64,000 nt of DNA from an uncultured Paracoccaceae bacterium (GCA_947495295.1 CANLYJ010000003.1:186001-250000), one strand, 5' to 3'; shown: positions 26,968 through 37,270, counted from the first letter of the stretch. A program made the numbers and translations. The notes: generated by a model not told the origin, from the letters alone.

Positions 26968-27624
26968 TTACTCTGTCTCGGGCTCTGGGATCGGTTCGCC
27001 CAGCGCCACCATCAGTGTTTGTGCCCGGTCTCGCAAGCCCCGGCTGACGGCGGCATCTTCAACAATATTTTGCAATGTTGTAACAGCCGCATCGCGATCA
27101 CCGTCGCCCAGTTTGACATAGGCGATCTGTTCCAATGCCAGCAGTCGAAATGGCTGCCCCGGCTGGGACAGTTGTTCCAGCGCCAGCATCCGGGCAGCTG
27201 CATCATCCGACGGCAGCATGGCCGATTTGAACGCCGCCAGATCGCGATATTCCGCCGGCACATCCTGATTTGTCGCAAGTGCGGCCAGTGTCGCCGCAGC
27301 GGCATCAATCTGCCCAGCTTCCTGCTGGGTGGCCGCCGTCAAAAGGGCGGTCACAGCCGCAGCTGGCCCGTCCGTCCCGATCTGCGTGATGGCTGCGGCA
27401 CGCGCCGCCATGTCATCCTGATTAAGCGCTTCTAGCAGCGCGTCACCTGTGGCTTCGGCAGCCGCGCGGGTTTGCGCATTGCGGTATTCGTTCCAGGCCG
27501 CCCCGCCGACGATCAGCAGGACCAAAGCCACCGCAATCCAGCCATAGCGGCGCAGATAGCCATATAGCTTGTCGCGCCGGACTTCTTCTGCGACTTCATC
27601 AATAAAGCTGTCAGTATTGCTCAA
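26968..27624 (-). CDS. YfgM-like TPR membrane protein
   Basis: A 218-residue protein with a single N-terminal helix (GWIAVALVLLIVGGAAW) after a short cytoplasmic stretch, followed by alanine-rich TPR-like helices (ALNQDDMAARAAAITQIG, LALEQIAYVKLGDGDRDAA). It resembles YfgM, a periplasmic chaperone partner of SecYEG and PpiD. It starts the leftward yfgM-like/bamB/der block, 18 bp ahead of bamB. Confidence 0.8.
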   Translation of the reverse strand: MSNTDSFIDEVAEEVRRDKLYGYLRRYGWIAVALVLLIVGGAAWNEYRNAQTRAAAEATGDALLEALNQDDMAARAAAITQIGTDGPAAAVTALLTAATQQEAGQIDAAAATLAALATNQDVPAEYRDLAAFKSAMLPSDDAAARMLALEQLSQPGQPFRLLALEQIAYVKLGDGDRDAAVTTLQNIVEDAAVSRGLRDRAQTLMVALGEPIPEPETE

Positions 27625-27781
27625 TGCGGCCCCCTATGATCGCAGGATGCGTCATGCTGTTTTGGCGTACATATCTTGAAGCTTGCGGTGTCGACAAGGG
27701 CAGACTGCAAACCCGGATGTCAGCATGATGCGGCAACGCAGAAAAGTGACCTTGCGTGAGGCGCAGAAGACTGTATAAGTG

Positions 27782-27798
27782 AACTGAATGGTTTAGTT
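27782..27798. promoter_or_regulatory. Imperfect palindrome upstream of RND efflux genes
   Basis: AACTGAA-TGG-TTTAGTT has 7-bp arms with one mismatch, ~93 bp before the adaptor start, in the divergent gap. It resembles TetR-type operator spacing, but no regulator gene is adjacent. Confidence 0.3.
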
Positions 27799-27890
27799 TG
27801 AAAAGTGATCCGCCTGCGCGATCACACCGTAACAAGTCACGTCCAGATATATGGCATTACACACCTGTAATGTACCCAAGAGGCCGCGCT

Positions 27891-29138
27891 ATGAAAATCA
27901 TACCGATCATTACCGCAATCATCGTATCCGCCGTTCTGTTTCTATATGTGTTTGAACGCGACACGTTGATCGGTTTCGCAAAATCGGCTGATGCTGACAG
28001 TGCCGCGCCCACAGACACAGTAGAAGCCACCGCCGATGCACCCGAAGTGACTGCCGATACCGCATCGGGCGTCGCAGTCGTTGCCATCCGGTCTGTGGCG
28101 CAAACGATTGACAGCGCGGTCATCCTGCGTGGCCGGACCGAAGCTGCGCGTCAGGTCACTGTGGCTTCAGAAACCTCCGGCCTCGTCATCTCTGAACCCC
28201 TGCGCAAAGGCGCCTTTATCAATGCAGGCGAAGAGCTTTGCACGCTGGATCCGGGCACGCGGGCTGCTTCACTCGCTGAAGCACGGGCCCGCCTGACCGA
28301 AGCCGAAGGGCGCGTTCCTGAAGCCCAGGCCTCGGTTGCGGAAGCTGTGGCCCGGGTGCGTGAGGCCGAAATCAACCTCAATGCCGCACAGCAGCTTTCC
28401 CAGGATGGTTTCGCGTCTGAAACCCGCCTTGTCAGCGCGCAGGCGGCCATGGATGCTGCAAATGCAGGTGTCCAAAGGGCCAATTCAGGCGTCGCATCCG
28501 CACAGGCCGGGATCGAGGCTGCGGCGGCCGCTGTCGCCTCTGCAGAGCGCGAAATTGAACGCCTGACTATCACCGCCCCCTTCTCTGGCTTATTGGAGAC
28601 AGATACCGCAGAATTGGGATCGCTGATGCAGCCGGGCACGCCTTGTGCGACGATCATACAACTTGATCCGATCAAGCTGGTCGGCTTTGTACCCGAGGCA
28701 GATGTCAGCAAGGTTGATGTCGGCGCGATTGCCGGTGCCCGTCTGACCACGGGTGAAGAGGTGCAAGGCCGGGTGACGTTTGTGTCCCGCAGTGCCGATG
28801 AAACAACACGCACCTTCCGGGTCGAGGCAGAGGTTGCCAATGACGATCTGGCAATCAGCGATGGCCGCACGGTGGAAATGCTGGTGGCCGCCGAAGGGCG
28901 TACCGCCCACCTGATCGCCCAATCCTCGCTGACGCTGGATGACGAAGGTGTGCTGGGCGTCCGCACGATTGACACCGACAACATCGCAAGCTTCCTGCCC
29001 GTCACCTTGTTGCGCGACACAGCCGAGGGCGTTTGGGTGACCGATCTGCCCGATGAGGTTGATATCATCACAGTTGGACAGGAATTCGTGACTGATGGCG
29101 TCCGCGTCACACCGACATTTGCGGAGGCAAAAGGATGA
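27891..29138 (+). CDS. RND efflux periplasmic adaptor (membrane-fusion protein)
   Basis: The 415-residue protein has one N-terminal helix (IIPIITAIIVSAVLFLYVF), an acidic/Ala linker, a biotinyl-lipoyl half domain, and a long coiled-coil hairpin (about residues 125-225, AARLTEAEGRVPEAQASVAEAVARV-type heptads). The second lipoyl half (APFSGLLE) and a beta-barrel (VEGRVTFVSRSADETTRTFRVEA-type) follow. It links the inner-membrane pump to an outer-membrane channel. ATG 27891 has AGAGG six bases upstream. It overlaps the permease start by four bases. Confidence 0.92.
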   Translation: MKIIPIITAIIVSAVLFLYVFERDTLIGFAKSADADSAAPTDTVEATADAPEVTADTASGVAVVAIRSVAQTIDSAVILRGRTEAARQVTVASETSGLVISEPLRKGAFINAGEELCTLDPGTRAASLAEARARLTEAEGRVPEAQASVAEAVARVREAEINLNAAQQLSQDGFASETRLVSAQAAMDAANAGVQRANSGVASAQAGIEAAAAAVASAEREIERLTITAPFSGLLETDTAELGSLMQPGTPCATIIQLDPIKLVGFVPEADVSKVDVGAIAGARLTTGEEVQGRVTFVSRSADETTRTFRVEAEVANDDLAISDGRTVEMLVAAEGRTAHLIAQSSLTLDDEGVLGVRTIDTDNIASFLPVTLLRDTAEGVWVTDLPDEVDIITVGQEFVTDGVRVTPTFAEAKG

Positions 29139-32100
29139 CTGGATTAGTCGATTGGGCCGCCTCGCGCGCCCGGATGGTCATGGCTTTCATTGCACTGTCC
29201 ATCCTTGCCGGCGGCATGGCCTATGTCGGGCTGCCAAAGGAAGGCGAGCCCGATATCGAAATCCCCGCAATCTTCGTCTCGGTCCCCTTTCCCGGCATTT
29301 CCGCCGCTGATAGCGAAACCTTGCTTGTCAAGCCGATGGAAACCGAACTGTCCGATCTGGATGGCTTGAAAACCATGTCCGGAACAGCCGCCGAAGGCTA
29401 TGCCGGTGTCGCGCTGGAATTCGAATTCGGCTGGGACAAGACCAAAATTCTGGCCGATATCCGGTCAGCGATGAATAATGCGGAGGCGCAGTTTCCAAAC
29501 GGCGCTGATCAGTATTCGATCAACGAGATCAACTTTTCCGAATTCCCCATCATCATCGTGAACCTGACCGGGCAACTGCCCGAACGCACCCTGATCCGGG
29601 TGGCCAAGGATTTGCAGGATCGCATCGAGGGGCTGGATGCGGTGCTGGAAGCCGGTTTGGCCGGCACCCGCGATGAAATGCTGGAAGTCGTGATCGACCC
29701 GTTGCGGCTAGAGGCGTATAACGTCACGGCAGGCGAATTGATCGGTGTCGTGACGAACAACAACCTGCTGATTGCCGCTGGTGAGGTGGAAACAGATCAG
29801 GGAACATTTGCGGTCAAGATCCCATCTTCGTTCAACGAAGCGCAGGATGTTTATGACCTGCCGGTCAAGACCAATGGCGACCGGGTCATCACGCTTGGTG
29901 ATCTGGCAACCATTCGCCTGACATTCGAAGATCGGGCAGGTACGGCCCGGTTTAACGGGGTCAACACGGTGGCCTTGCAGGTGGTCAAACGCAAAGGTTT
30001 CAACCTGATCGACACAAGTGCGCTGATCCGCGACGTAGTGGAAGAAGAGCGCGCAGGATGGTCCCCCGAGTTGCAGGCCGCCATTGAAGTTGGCACATCC
30101 AATGACCAATCGCGCAACGTGGCGTCCATGGTCAGCCAATTGGAAGGCTCTGTGCTGACGGCGATCGCGCTGGTGATGATCGTCGTGCTCGCCGCCCTTG
30201 GCACCCGCCCTGCCCTGTTGGTGGGTTTTGCGATCCCGACATCATTCCTTTTGTGTTTTGCCCTGCTCGCCGTGATGGAGATTACGATTTCCAACATCGT
30301 TATGTTCGGCTTGATTCTGGCCGTTGGTATGCTTGTCGATGGGGCGATTGTCGTCGTTGAATATGCCGACAAACGTATTCGCGAAGGCACGGGGCCAATG
30401 CACGCCTATGTCGAGGCGGCACAACGCATGTTCTGGCCCATCATCTCGTCCACCGCGACGACGCTATGCGCGTTTTTGCCGATGCTGTTCTGGCCGGGTA
30501 TTCCAGGGCAATTCATGGGAATGCTGCCCGTCACACTGATCTTTGTGCTTTGCGCCTCACTGGTTGTGGCCCTGATCTATCTGCTTGTTATGGGTGGGGT
30601 CACCGGCCGGATGAGCCGCTTGTTTGGCAATGCTTCTGCCGTGCTGCGCGCGCGGCTGCCATGGGTCATTCGTGCGGGTTTGCTGGTCCCTGCGGTTATG
30701 GTTGTCTTCACCGGTGCGATGCTGACGCTGAACCCCGCTTACCTGTCAGGTGAGGCGGTGCAGACCGATGGGTTGATGTCATCGCTGCCGGGCATGTTCC
30801 TGTTCTTGGCTGGTGCATTCATGCTGTCCATCGTCATGGGGTCGGTCCGGCTGAACCGCGAGGCAAAGCGGATCAAGGCGGGCTATCGCAGATCGCCATT
30901 CGGGCGGTTGATGCATTTCATCGTCGGCAACCCGATTATGCCGCTGGTCGCTGTCGGTGGTGTGATCTTTACCGTCATTTCGGTCTTTGGCTATTACGGG
31001 GCCAACAATAACGGGGTCGAATTCTTTGTTGAATCAGAGCCCGAGCAGGCGATTGTCTATGTGCAAGCACGGGGCAACCTGAGTCTGATGGAAAAAGATG
31101 AACTGCTTAGACAGGCCGAAGAAAAGGCGCTGGCGCAGCCCGGCATCGAAAGCGTGTTTTCCTTTGCGGGCAGTGGCGGGCTTGATTCCAACACCGGCGG
31201 TGCCGAAGGCCCAGCCGATGCTGTTGGCCAGATTCAGTTGGAACTGATCCCATGGGAAGAACGGCCAACCGTGTCGCAGCGCTCGCGATTGCTCGGGTTC
31301 ATTCCTTGGACCAGCACGCAAGTTGATCCCGCCTTTGATGGTGATCAGGTGATCGCGGACCTGGAGGCTGATCTGGCCACGATCCCGGGCATCCGGTTCG
31401 AAATTCTGAACCTGTCCCGCGGCCCAGCCTCTGCCAAACCTGTGCATCTGCGCCTGAAAAGCGACAATTGGGAAGAGCTGCGGGCCGCCACCAGCCTGGC
31501 ACGCGCGCAGTTTGACCAGACCCCGGGTCTGATCACGATCGAGGATTCGCTGCCCCTGCCCGGTATCGACTGGCAGATTGACGTAGATGTGGAAAAAGCT
31601 GGCCGTTACGGCGCGGATGTCGCCAGCGTGGGTGCCATGGTGCAGATGGTCACGCGGGGTATCCTGCTGGACACCATGCGCGTCGACAGTTCCGACGAAG
31701 AGATTGAAATTCGCGTGCGCCTGCCAGAACAGGACCGCGTGCTGTCGACCCTTGATAGCCTGCGAGTGCGGACAAATCAGGGGCTGATCCCGCTGTCCAA
31801 CTTTATCACCCGCACCCCGGTTGAAAAACTGGCGCAGATCGACCGCGTTGATCAAAAACGCTATTTCGATGTGAAGGCAGGTGTAGCCAACGGGTTGGTA
31901 AGCCTGGTCGCGGATGAACAAATCATCGCCACAGCCCTTGTCACGGATGAGACCGCCAGCGGGATCGGCAAATATGATGTCGTTAACCTGCAGGGTGATA
32001 CGACCATGGCGTCACTTGTCGCTGCAATTGACGATGGCAAAGTGACCGAGGCGCTGATCAACCCCAATGAGCGGATCACGCTGCTGACCGAGTGGCTTGA

Positions 32101-32881
32101 AACATCGCCCTTTGCCAATTCCATCAGTTGGGAATGGACCGGCGATCAGGAAGATCAGGCCGAATCCGGTGCCTTCCTGCAGGTTGCTTTCTCAGGTGCG
32201 CTGGGGCTGATGTTCATCATCCTGCTGGCACAGTTCAACAGCTTCTATAATGCGGTTCTGGTGCTGCTGGCCGTCGTCATGTCCACTGCCGGGTCACTGG
32301 TGGGGATGCTGGTCATGGATCAGCCGTTTTCGATCATCATGACCGGAACGGGGATTGTCGCCTTGGCGGGAATTGTGGTGAACAATAATATCATCCTGAT
32401 CGACACCTATCAGGAATACAGCCAATACATGCCTCGGACAGAGGCGATCACGCGCACCGCCGAAGATCGGATTCGTCCTGTGCTGTTGACGACAATCACA
32501 ACCATGGCCGGTCTGGCCCCCATGATGTTCGGGCTAAGCCTTGATTTCATGAACGGGGGTTATTCGATCGACAGTCCCACCTCGCTTTGGTGGAAACAGC
32601 TGGCGACCGCCGTTGTCTTTGGACTTGGGATCGCGACGGTGCTGACGCTGGTCTTTACCCCGTCAATGCTGGCGGTCCGGGTCTGGATCGTAACCTATGC
32701 GCAGTGGTTCGCACAATTGCTGGCCAAGCTGTCCATGGGCCGCAGCAGCCGGGCGGCGCGCGATTGGGCGCTGTCGCGTCAGGCGCGACGCACCAACAAG
32801 CTGCCTGACTTCGTCTGGACAGAAGATGACGAGGCACTGCCACCGCTGAAACTGACCAAGCCATTGCAGGCGGCAGAGTAG
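29135..32881 (+). CDS. RND efflux permease, unusually long
   Basis: A 1248-residue AcrB/MdtB-type pump; typical members have ~1030-1050 residues. Recognisable parts are the N-terminal helix, the LPKEGEPDIEIPAIFV porter start, the VDGAIVVVEYADKR charged helix (proton relay Asp) and the second-half MTGTGIVALAGIVVNNNIILIDTY. The extra length lies mostly in the middle (around residues 495-610), where two added hydrophobic segments surround a basic loop (REAKRIKAGYRRSPFGR). It is translationally coupled to the adaptor. No outer-membrane TolC partner is adjacent. Substrate unknown. Confidence 0.93.
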   Translation: MTGLVDWAASRARMVMAFIALSILAGGMAYVGLPKEGEPDIEIPAIFVSVPFPGISAADSETLLVKPMETELSDLDGLKTMSGTAAEGYAGVALEFEFGWDKTKILADIRSAMNNAEAQFPNGADQYSINEINFSEFPIIIVNLTGQLPERTLIRVAKDLQDRIEGLDAVLEAGLAGTRDEMLEVVIDPLRLEAYNVTAGELIGVVTNNNLLIAAGEVETDQGTFAVKIPSSFNEAQDVYDLPVKTNGDRVITLGDLATIRLTFEDRAGTARFNGVNTVALQVVKRKGFNLIDTSALIRDVVEEERAGWSPELQAAIEVGTSNDQSRNVASMVSQLEGSVLTAIALVMIVVLAALGTRPALLVGFAIPTSFLLCFALLAVMEITISNIVMFGLILAVGMLVDGAIVVVEYADKRIREGTGPMHAYVEAAQRMFWPIISSTATTLCAFLPMLFWPGIPGQFMGMLPVTLIFVLCASLVVALIYLLVMGGVTGRMSRLFGNASAVLRARLPWVIRAGLLVPAVMVVFTGAMLTLNPAYLSGEAVQTDGLMSSLPGMFLFLAGAFMLSIVMGSVRLNREAKRIKAGYRRSPFGRLMHFIVGNPIMPLVAVGGVIFTVISVFGYYGANNNGVEFFVESEPEQAIVYVQARGNLSLMEKDELLRQAEEKALAQPGIESVFSFAGSGGLDSNTGGAEGPADAVGQIQLELIPWEERPTVSQRSRLLGFIPWTSTQVDPAFDGDQVIADLEADLATIPGIRFEILNLSRGPASAKPVHLRLKSDNWEELRAATSLARAQFDQTPGLITIEDSLPLPGIDWQIDVDVEKAGRYGADVASVGAMVQMVTRGILLDTMRVDSSDEEIEIRVRLPEQDRVLSTLDSLRVRTNQGLIPLSNFITRTPVEKLAQIDRVDQKRYFDVKAGVANGLVSLVADEQIIATALVTDETASGIGKYDVVNLQGDTTMASLVAAIDDGKVTEALINPNERITLLTEWLETSPFANSISWEWTGDQEDQAESGAFLQVAFSGALGLMFIILLAQFNSFYNAVLVLLAVVMSTAGSLVGMLVMDQPFSIIMTGTGIVALAGIVVNNNIILIDTYQEYSQYMPRTEAITRTAEDRIRPVLLTTITTMAGLAPMMFGLSLDFMNGGYSIDSPTSLWWKQLATAVVFGLGIATVLTLVFTPSMLAVRVWIVTYAQWFAQLLAKLSMGRSSRAARDWALSRQARRTNKLPDFVWTEDDEALPPLKLTKPLQAAE

Positions 32882-32882
32882 A

Positions 32883-34085
32883 TCAACCCTGAACCGCGCC
32901 CATGCTGGCGCGGTTCATCACCGTCAGGGTGCGCAATGCCAGCACCAGCGCCAACACGGCACAAAGCGCGATTGCCGCGATCATTGGCACCGCAGTGCCG
33001 TCAAAGAACAACCCGGTGGTCACAACCATCACCCCGCCTGTCACCATCTGCAACGTTCCCCCAAGCGATGAAGCAAGGCCCGCGATTTCACCGTGCGGAT
33101 CAAGCGCCATCACCATCGTCGTGGGAATGATCAGGCCAAGGCAGGCGTTGGCCATGAACAGCCCCGCGATGATCACCGGCAGCGTGGCAAAGCCTGCAAG
33201 ACCAATCAGCAGCAACAGGATCGAAAAGGCCGCAAACCCGATGACTGCCCAGCGGATCACCGGCAGGATACCGATACGTTCACCCAGTGGTCCGGCAACC
33301 TGAGAGGCCGCAAAAAATCCGATGGCGTTGATCGCAAAGGCGACGCTGAACCCTGTCGGGCTAAGCCCGAATTGCCCGGTATAGACGAATGATGCGCTGG
33401 CGATGAACACCATGAAGCTGGCGAAACCAAACCCGCCGATGAATGTCAGCCCCATAAAGACCGGATCGCGCATCAGCACCTTTGTCCCCCGCCAAAGGTT
33501 AGCCAGATTGACGGGAATGCGATCTGCCTTTGCCAGCGTCTCGGGCAATGCTGTTGCTGTCAGAACAAAGCTCAACGCTGCTGCCACGCATAACACCCAG
33601 AAAATCAACCGCCAGTCGCCCAGCGCGATCAAACCGCTACCGGCTAGTGGCGCAAGCATGGGTGAGACCGAAATAACCAGCATGACCATCGCCATCAGCT
33701 TGGTCGCCGCGGTGCCGGTATGCATGTCCCGGATCACTGCGCGCGGTACCACCATCAGCACGGCGCCGCCAATCCCCTGCAAAGCCCGGAACGCGACCAG
33801 CCAGCCAATTGTGGGCGCCATGGCACAGCCGACCGAGGCCGCCACAAAAATCGTGAGCCCCACATATAACGGCAGCTTGCGCCCGGACTGATCCGCCCAG
33901 GGGCCATAGACCAGTTGTGCGATACCAAAGGCCACGAAATAAGAGATCAGCGTCAACTGCACCGTCGCAACATCCGCATCCAGCCCCGCCGCAATCGCAG
34001 GCATGGCTGGCAGATACATATCAATCGCAAACGGACCGACAGCAGACAATAGCCCCAGGATAAGGGCTGCGCGAAACATAGACAT
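32883..34085 (-). CDS. Bcr/CflA-type MFS drug exporter
   Basis: A 400-residue, twelve-helix major facilitator of the DHA1 subgroup: SAVGPFAIDMYLPAMPAIAAGL in helix 1, the motif GPWADQSGRKLPLYVG after helix 2, and RALQGIGGAVLMVVPRAVIRD in helix 4. Such proteins export chloramphenicol-like drugs, bicyclomycin or sulfonamides. I chose ATG 34085 (GGAG nine bases upstream), which puts helix 1 at the start. Its 3' end is one base from the convergent RND permease stop, and a GAACCGCGCC hairpin at 32891-32916 inside its last codons may terminate the RND transcript. Confidence 0.9.
   Translation of the reverse strand: MSMFRAALILGLLSAVGPFAIDMYLPAMPAIAAGLDADVATVQLTLISYFVAFGIAQLVYGPWADQSGRKLPLYVGLTIFVAASVGCAMAPTIGWLVAFRALQGIGGAVLMVVPRAVIRDMHTGTAATKLMAMVMLVISVSPMLAPLAGSGLIALGDWRLIFWVLCVAAALSFVLTATALPETLAKADRIPVNLANLWRGTKVLMRDPVFMGLTFIGGFGFASFMVFIASASFVYTGQFGLSPTGFSVAFAINAIGFFAASQVAGPLGERIGILPVIRWAVIGFAAFSILLLLIGLAGFATLPVIIAGLFMANACLGLIIPTTMVMALDPHGEIAGLASSLGGTLQMVTGGVMVVTTGLFFDGTAVPMIAAIALCAVLALVLALRTLTVMNRASMGAVQG
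32891..32916 (+). terminator. Hairpin inside MFS 3' end, possible RND operon terminator
   Basis: GAACCGCGCC-CATGCT-GGCGCGGTTC is a perfect 10-bp stem starting ten bases after the RND permease stop and lying within the last codons of the convergent MFS gene. No T-run follows (ATCACC), so termination efficiency is uncertain. Confidence 0.45.
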
Positions 34086-34174
34086 CAGGGGACTCCGAAC
34101 GTTGGAACGCGACAACCCTACCGAGGGCACAAGCGGTTGGCAATCAGCCTGCGCATGTCTGCTGACACCAATTG

Positions 34175-35998
34175 TCAGGCGACAGGCTCTTCTTCCGACT
34201 GCCGGTTCCACAGATGCGCATAGCGGCCTTCGCGGGCTAGCAAATCATCATGCTTGCCCTCTTCGACGATGACCCCGTCTTCCAACACCACGATGCGATC
34301 TGCATCCGCGATGGTGGATAGACGGTGGGCAATCGTGATGACGGTCCGCCCTTCACCCATCGCTTTCAGCTCTGCCTGAATTTCCATCTCTGTCTCGGTA
34401 TCCAGCGCCGATGTCGCCTCGTCCAACAACAGAATCGGCGGGTTTTTCAGCAGTGTTCGCGCGATTCCAACCCGCTGCTTTTCACCACCTGACAGCTTCA
34501 ACCCGCGTTCGCCCACCGTCGTCTGATACCCATCGGGCAAGCTGCTGATGAAATCATGGATTTTAGCGGCTTTGGCGGCGGCGATAATCTCATCCTCTGA
34601 CGCGCTCGGCCGCCCATAGGCGATGTTATAATGCACCGTATCGTTGAACAGGACAGTATCCTGCGGGACCACGCCAATCTGCGCATGCAAGCTGTCTTGC
34701 GTCACATCCCGCACATCCTGACCATCGATCAGCAGCGCGCCGTCATTCACATCATAGAACCGGAACAACAGCCGCCCGATGGTGGATTTGCCCGACCCCG
34801 AAGAGCCGACAATCGCCACCGTTTGCCCCGGCGCCACATCCAGATTGATCCCCTTCAGGATCGGGCGCGCGGCGTCATAACCAAAGACAACATCGCGTAA
34901 GGCCACCTGCCCTCCATTGACCTGTAGGGCAGCAGCATCGGATTTGTCCTGCACCTCTGCCGGTTGGCCCAGCAGATCGAACATATCGCCCATATCAATC
35001 AGGGCCTGCCTGATCTCGCGATAGACCGTGCCCAGAAAATTCAGGGGCATGGTGATCTGGATCATATAGGCGTTGACCATCACAAAATCGCCCACGGTCA
35101 GATCGCCGCGCTGGACCCCAATAGCGGCCATCACCATGACGGCAACCAATCCACCGGTGATCAGAACGGATTGGCCGAAATTCAGAAAGGCCAGTGAATA
35201 ATTGGTGCGGATGGCCGCGTTTTCATATTGCGCCATCGCATTGTCGTAGCGGTCGGATTCCCACTTCTCGGCCCCGAAATACTTGACCGTTTCAAAGTTC
35301 AGCAGGCTGTCGATGGCCTTCTGGTTCGCATCCGTATCCTGGTCATTCATTTCCTTGCGGATACGGACCCGCCATTCGGTCACCTTGAACGTGAACCAAA
35401 CATAAAGCGCGATGGTCAGCACCACGACCGCCAAGTACCAGACATCAAACAGAAAAAACAAAATGACCGAGATCATCAGAAGTTCCAGCACCAGTGGCCC
35501 CATGCTGAACAACAGGAACCGCAGCAGAAAATCGACACCCTTGACCCCGCGTTCAATGATCCGCGACAGCCCGCCGGTTTTGCGGGTGATGTGGTAGCGC
35601 ATCGAAAGGCGGTGAATATGGGTGAACGTCTCTAACGCCAATTGGCGCAAGGCGCGCTGGCCAACCTTGGTAAAGACCACGTCACGCAATTGCTGAAAAC
35701 CGACGGTCATCAGTCGCGCCATGCCGTAAGCCAAAGTGAGACCAACCGCACCCAACCCCAGGAATGTCGCCGCACTGGCCCCGTCAGGTGCCAGCGCATC
35801 CACCGCCTGTTTGTAGAACAGCGGCGTCGTCACGGCGATAACTTTGGAAAAGATCAGGACCAGCAGCGCGATGACCACCCGGCGTTTGACCCATCCCTGC
35901 CCCTCTGGCCACAGATAGGGCACAACACGCTTGATCACGCCCATGCCCTGCACCTGGGCATCGTCAAGATTGGCAGCAGATTTGGGAAGGCGACGCAT
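34175..35998 (-). CDS. Atm1-type ABC exporter (ABCB family), fused permease-ATPase
   Basis: A 607-residue half-transporter. Residues ~40-330 form the six-helix ABC exporter domain (SKVIAVTTPLFYKQAVDAL, RIIERGVKGVDFLLRF). Residues ~360-600 form the ATPase, with Walker A VGSSGSGKST, signature LSGGEKQRVGIARTLL and Walker B ILLLDEATSALD. The N-terminal pattern matches the Atm1/HMT group, which exports glutathione-based sulfur or metal conjugates and protects against heavy metals. The group is assigned by pattern; a lipid or drug exporter is the alternative. Confidence 0.85.
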   Translation of the reverse strand: MRRLPKSAANLDDAQVQGMGVIKRVVPYLWPEGQGWVKRRVVIALLVLIFSKVIAVTTPLFYKQAVDALAPDGASAATFLGLGAVGLTLAYGMARLMTVGFQQLRDVVFTKVGQRALRQLALETFTHIHRLSMRYHITRKTGGLSRIIERGVKGVDFLLRFLLFSMGPLVLELLMISVILFFLFDVWYLAVVVLTIALYVWFTFKVTEWRVRIRKEMNDQDTDANQKAIDSLLNFETVKYFGAEKWESDRYDNAMAQYENAAIRTNYSLAFLNFGQSVLITGGLVAVMVMAAIGVQRGDLTVGDFVMVNAYMIQITMPLNFLGTVYREIRQALIDMGDMFDLLGQPAEVQDKSDAAALQVNGGQVALRDVVFGYDAARPILKGINLDVAPGQTVAIVGSSGSGKSTIGRLLFRFYDVNDGALLIDGQDVRDVTQDSLHAQIGVVPQDTVLFNDTVHYNIAYGRPSASEDEIIAAAKAAKIHDFISSLPDGYQTTVGERGLKLSGGEKQRVGIARTLLKNPPILLLDEATSALDTETEMEIQAELKAMGEGRTVITIAHRLSTIADADRIVVLEDGVIVEEGKHDDLLAREGRYAHLWNRQSEEEPVA

Positions 35999-36064
35999 TG
36001 GGAACTCCGGCTAACAGCCCCCTTACCTAGGGTGCTGTCCACCGGTTGACCAGACCCGGGGTAC

Positions 36065-37270
36065 TTATTCGGGCATTTCGGGGATGCGAAAGATCTGACC
36101 GGGATAGATCAGGTTAGGATCCTTGATCAGATCGCGATTGGCTTCGAACACCTCAACATAAAACACACCGCCGCCAAGGTTTTCCTCGGCAATTGCCCAA
36201 AGTGTGGAACCTGGCTGCACCGTCCGCACGGCCACGTCAAAACCGTCTTGTGAGGTTTCTTCGGCCAGAACAGCGGCAACATCCTCCGCCTCCTCACGCC
36301 GGAACGGGGTTTCGATCCGCGATACGACGTCGCCCGCCGCGTCCACCTCATCAATGCGCAATGTATAAAGGCCGGTATCGACGTCCGGCAGATCGATCCG
36401 CCAGTCGCCGCCAGCTTCCACCGGAGAGGTCAATACTGGTTCGTTATCCAGATAGATTTGCACAGCCCCGTCGCCTGCAGCACGGCCCGATAGCTGCACC
36501 TCGCCCTGGGGATCATAGGTGATCGCATCCAATGCCACATTCGGGCTGACGACCTGCGCTGTGGGGCTCGGGGTGGATTGAACGACGGTAATGCCATCCG
36601 CGTCCGCCTGCAGCACGGTGGGCGATTGCGGCACTGCATCCGCCACGGCGGGGTCCGGCAAGGGTAGCGTTACGCTTCCACTATCGGCGGCCAGATCCAA
36701 TTCCGGCGCGGCCTCCGCCACCGGCCCATCAGGTGCCGCCGGTTCCGCCGGTTGCACAAGGGTCGGTTGCGGCGCGATGATCGGGGCCACGATAAAGCTG
36801 GTCTCGGACGCGACAGCCTCCCCGTCAGGATCGGCCAGCAGGCTCAGCTTGCGCGGCTGATCAGACAAACCTGCCATCGGAAAGGCCACGAAACTGCCCG
36901 ACCCATCGGCGGTTACCCGTTCAAGTGCTGTACCGGCGAGCATGATATCAACAACCTGCCCCGGCTGGGCGCGACCAGCTACGACCATGCTACCATCGGG
37001 CTCCACCCGAAACGTATCAAAAACCGGCGGAGGCGGGGCTTTGGGTTCCGGTTCTGCGACCATTTCGGGTGCGCCCTCAACCACCGGTTCTGCTTGCGCT
37101 ATGGGGGCGGGTTCGGGCGTTGGCGCCTGCCTGGGGAAAAACACGAAAACAGCTATGCCGATAGCTGCCACAACGATGGCACCAAAGGCGATGCGCCCCG
37201 CGTTTGATGTGGTCTGCTCGGTCAAGCCTGATCCCCTTGCGTCACCAATATGTAGCCGTGCCCCGGACAT
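36065..37270 (-). CDS. LysM-domain protein with membrane anchor and Pro/Glu-rich linker
   Basis: The product has one N-terminal helix (IAFGAIVVAAIGIAVFVFF), a long Pro/Ala/Glu-rich stretch, Ig-like modules (DGSMVVAGRAQPGQVVDIML; PQGEVQLSGRAAGDGAVQIYLD) and a C-terminal LysM repeat (VQPGSTLWAIAEENLGGG ... NLIYPGQIFRIPE). LysM binds peptidoglycan, so it probably spans the periplasm. With ATG 37270 it has 401 residues; a TTG at 37225 behind AAGGGG is an alternative start that begins nearer the helix. Confidence 0.82.
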   Translation of the reverse strand: MSGARLHIGDARGSGLTEQTTSNAGRIAFGAIVVAAIGIAVFVFFPRQAPTPEPAPIAQAEPVVEGAPEMVAEPEPKAPPPPVFDTFRVEPDGSMVVAGRAQPGQVVDIMLAGTALERVTADGSGSFVAFPMAGLSDQPRKLSLLADPDGEAVASETSFIVAPIIAPQPTLVQPAEPAAPDGPVAEAAPELDLAADSGSVTLPLPDPAVADAVPQSPTVLQADADGITVVQSTPSPTAQVVSPNVALDAITYDPQGEVQLSGRAAGDGAVQIYLDNEPVLTSPVEAGGDWRIDLPDVDTGLYTLRIDEVDAAGDVVSRIETPFRREEAEDVAAVLAEETSQDGFDVAVRTVQPGSTLWAIAEENLGGGVFYVEVFEANRDLIKDPNLIYPGQIFRIPEMPE

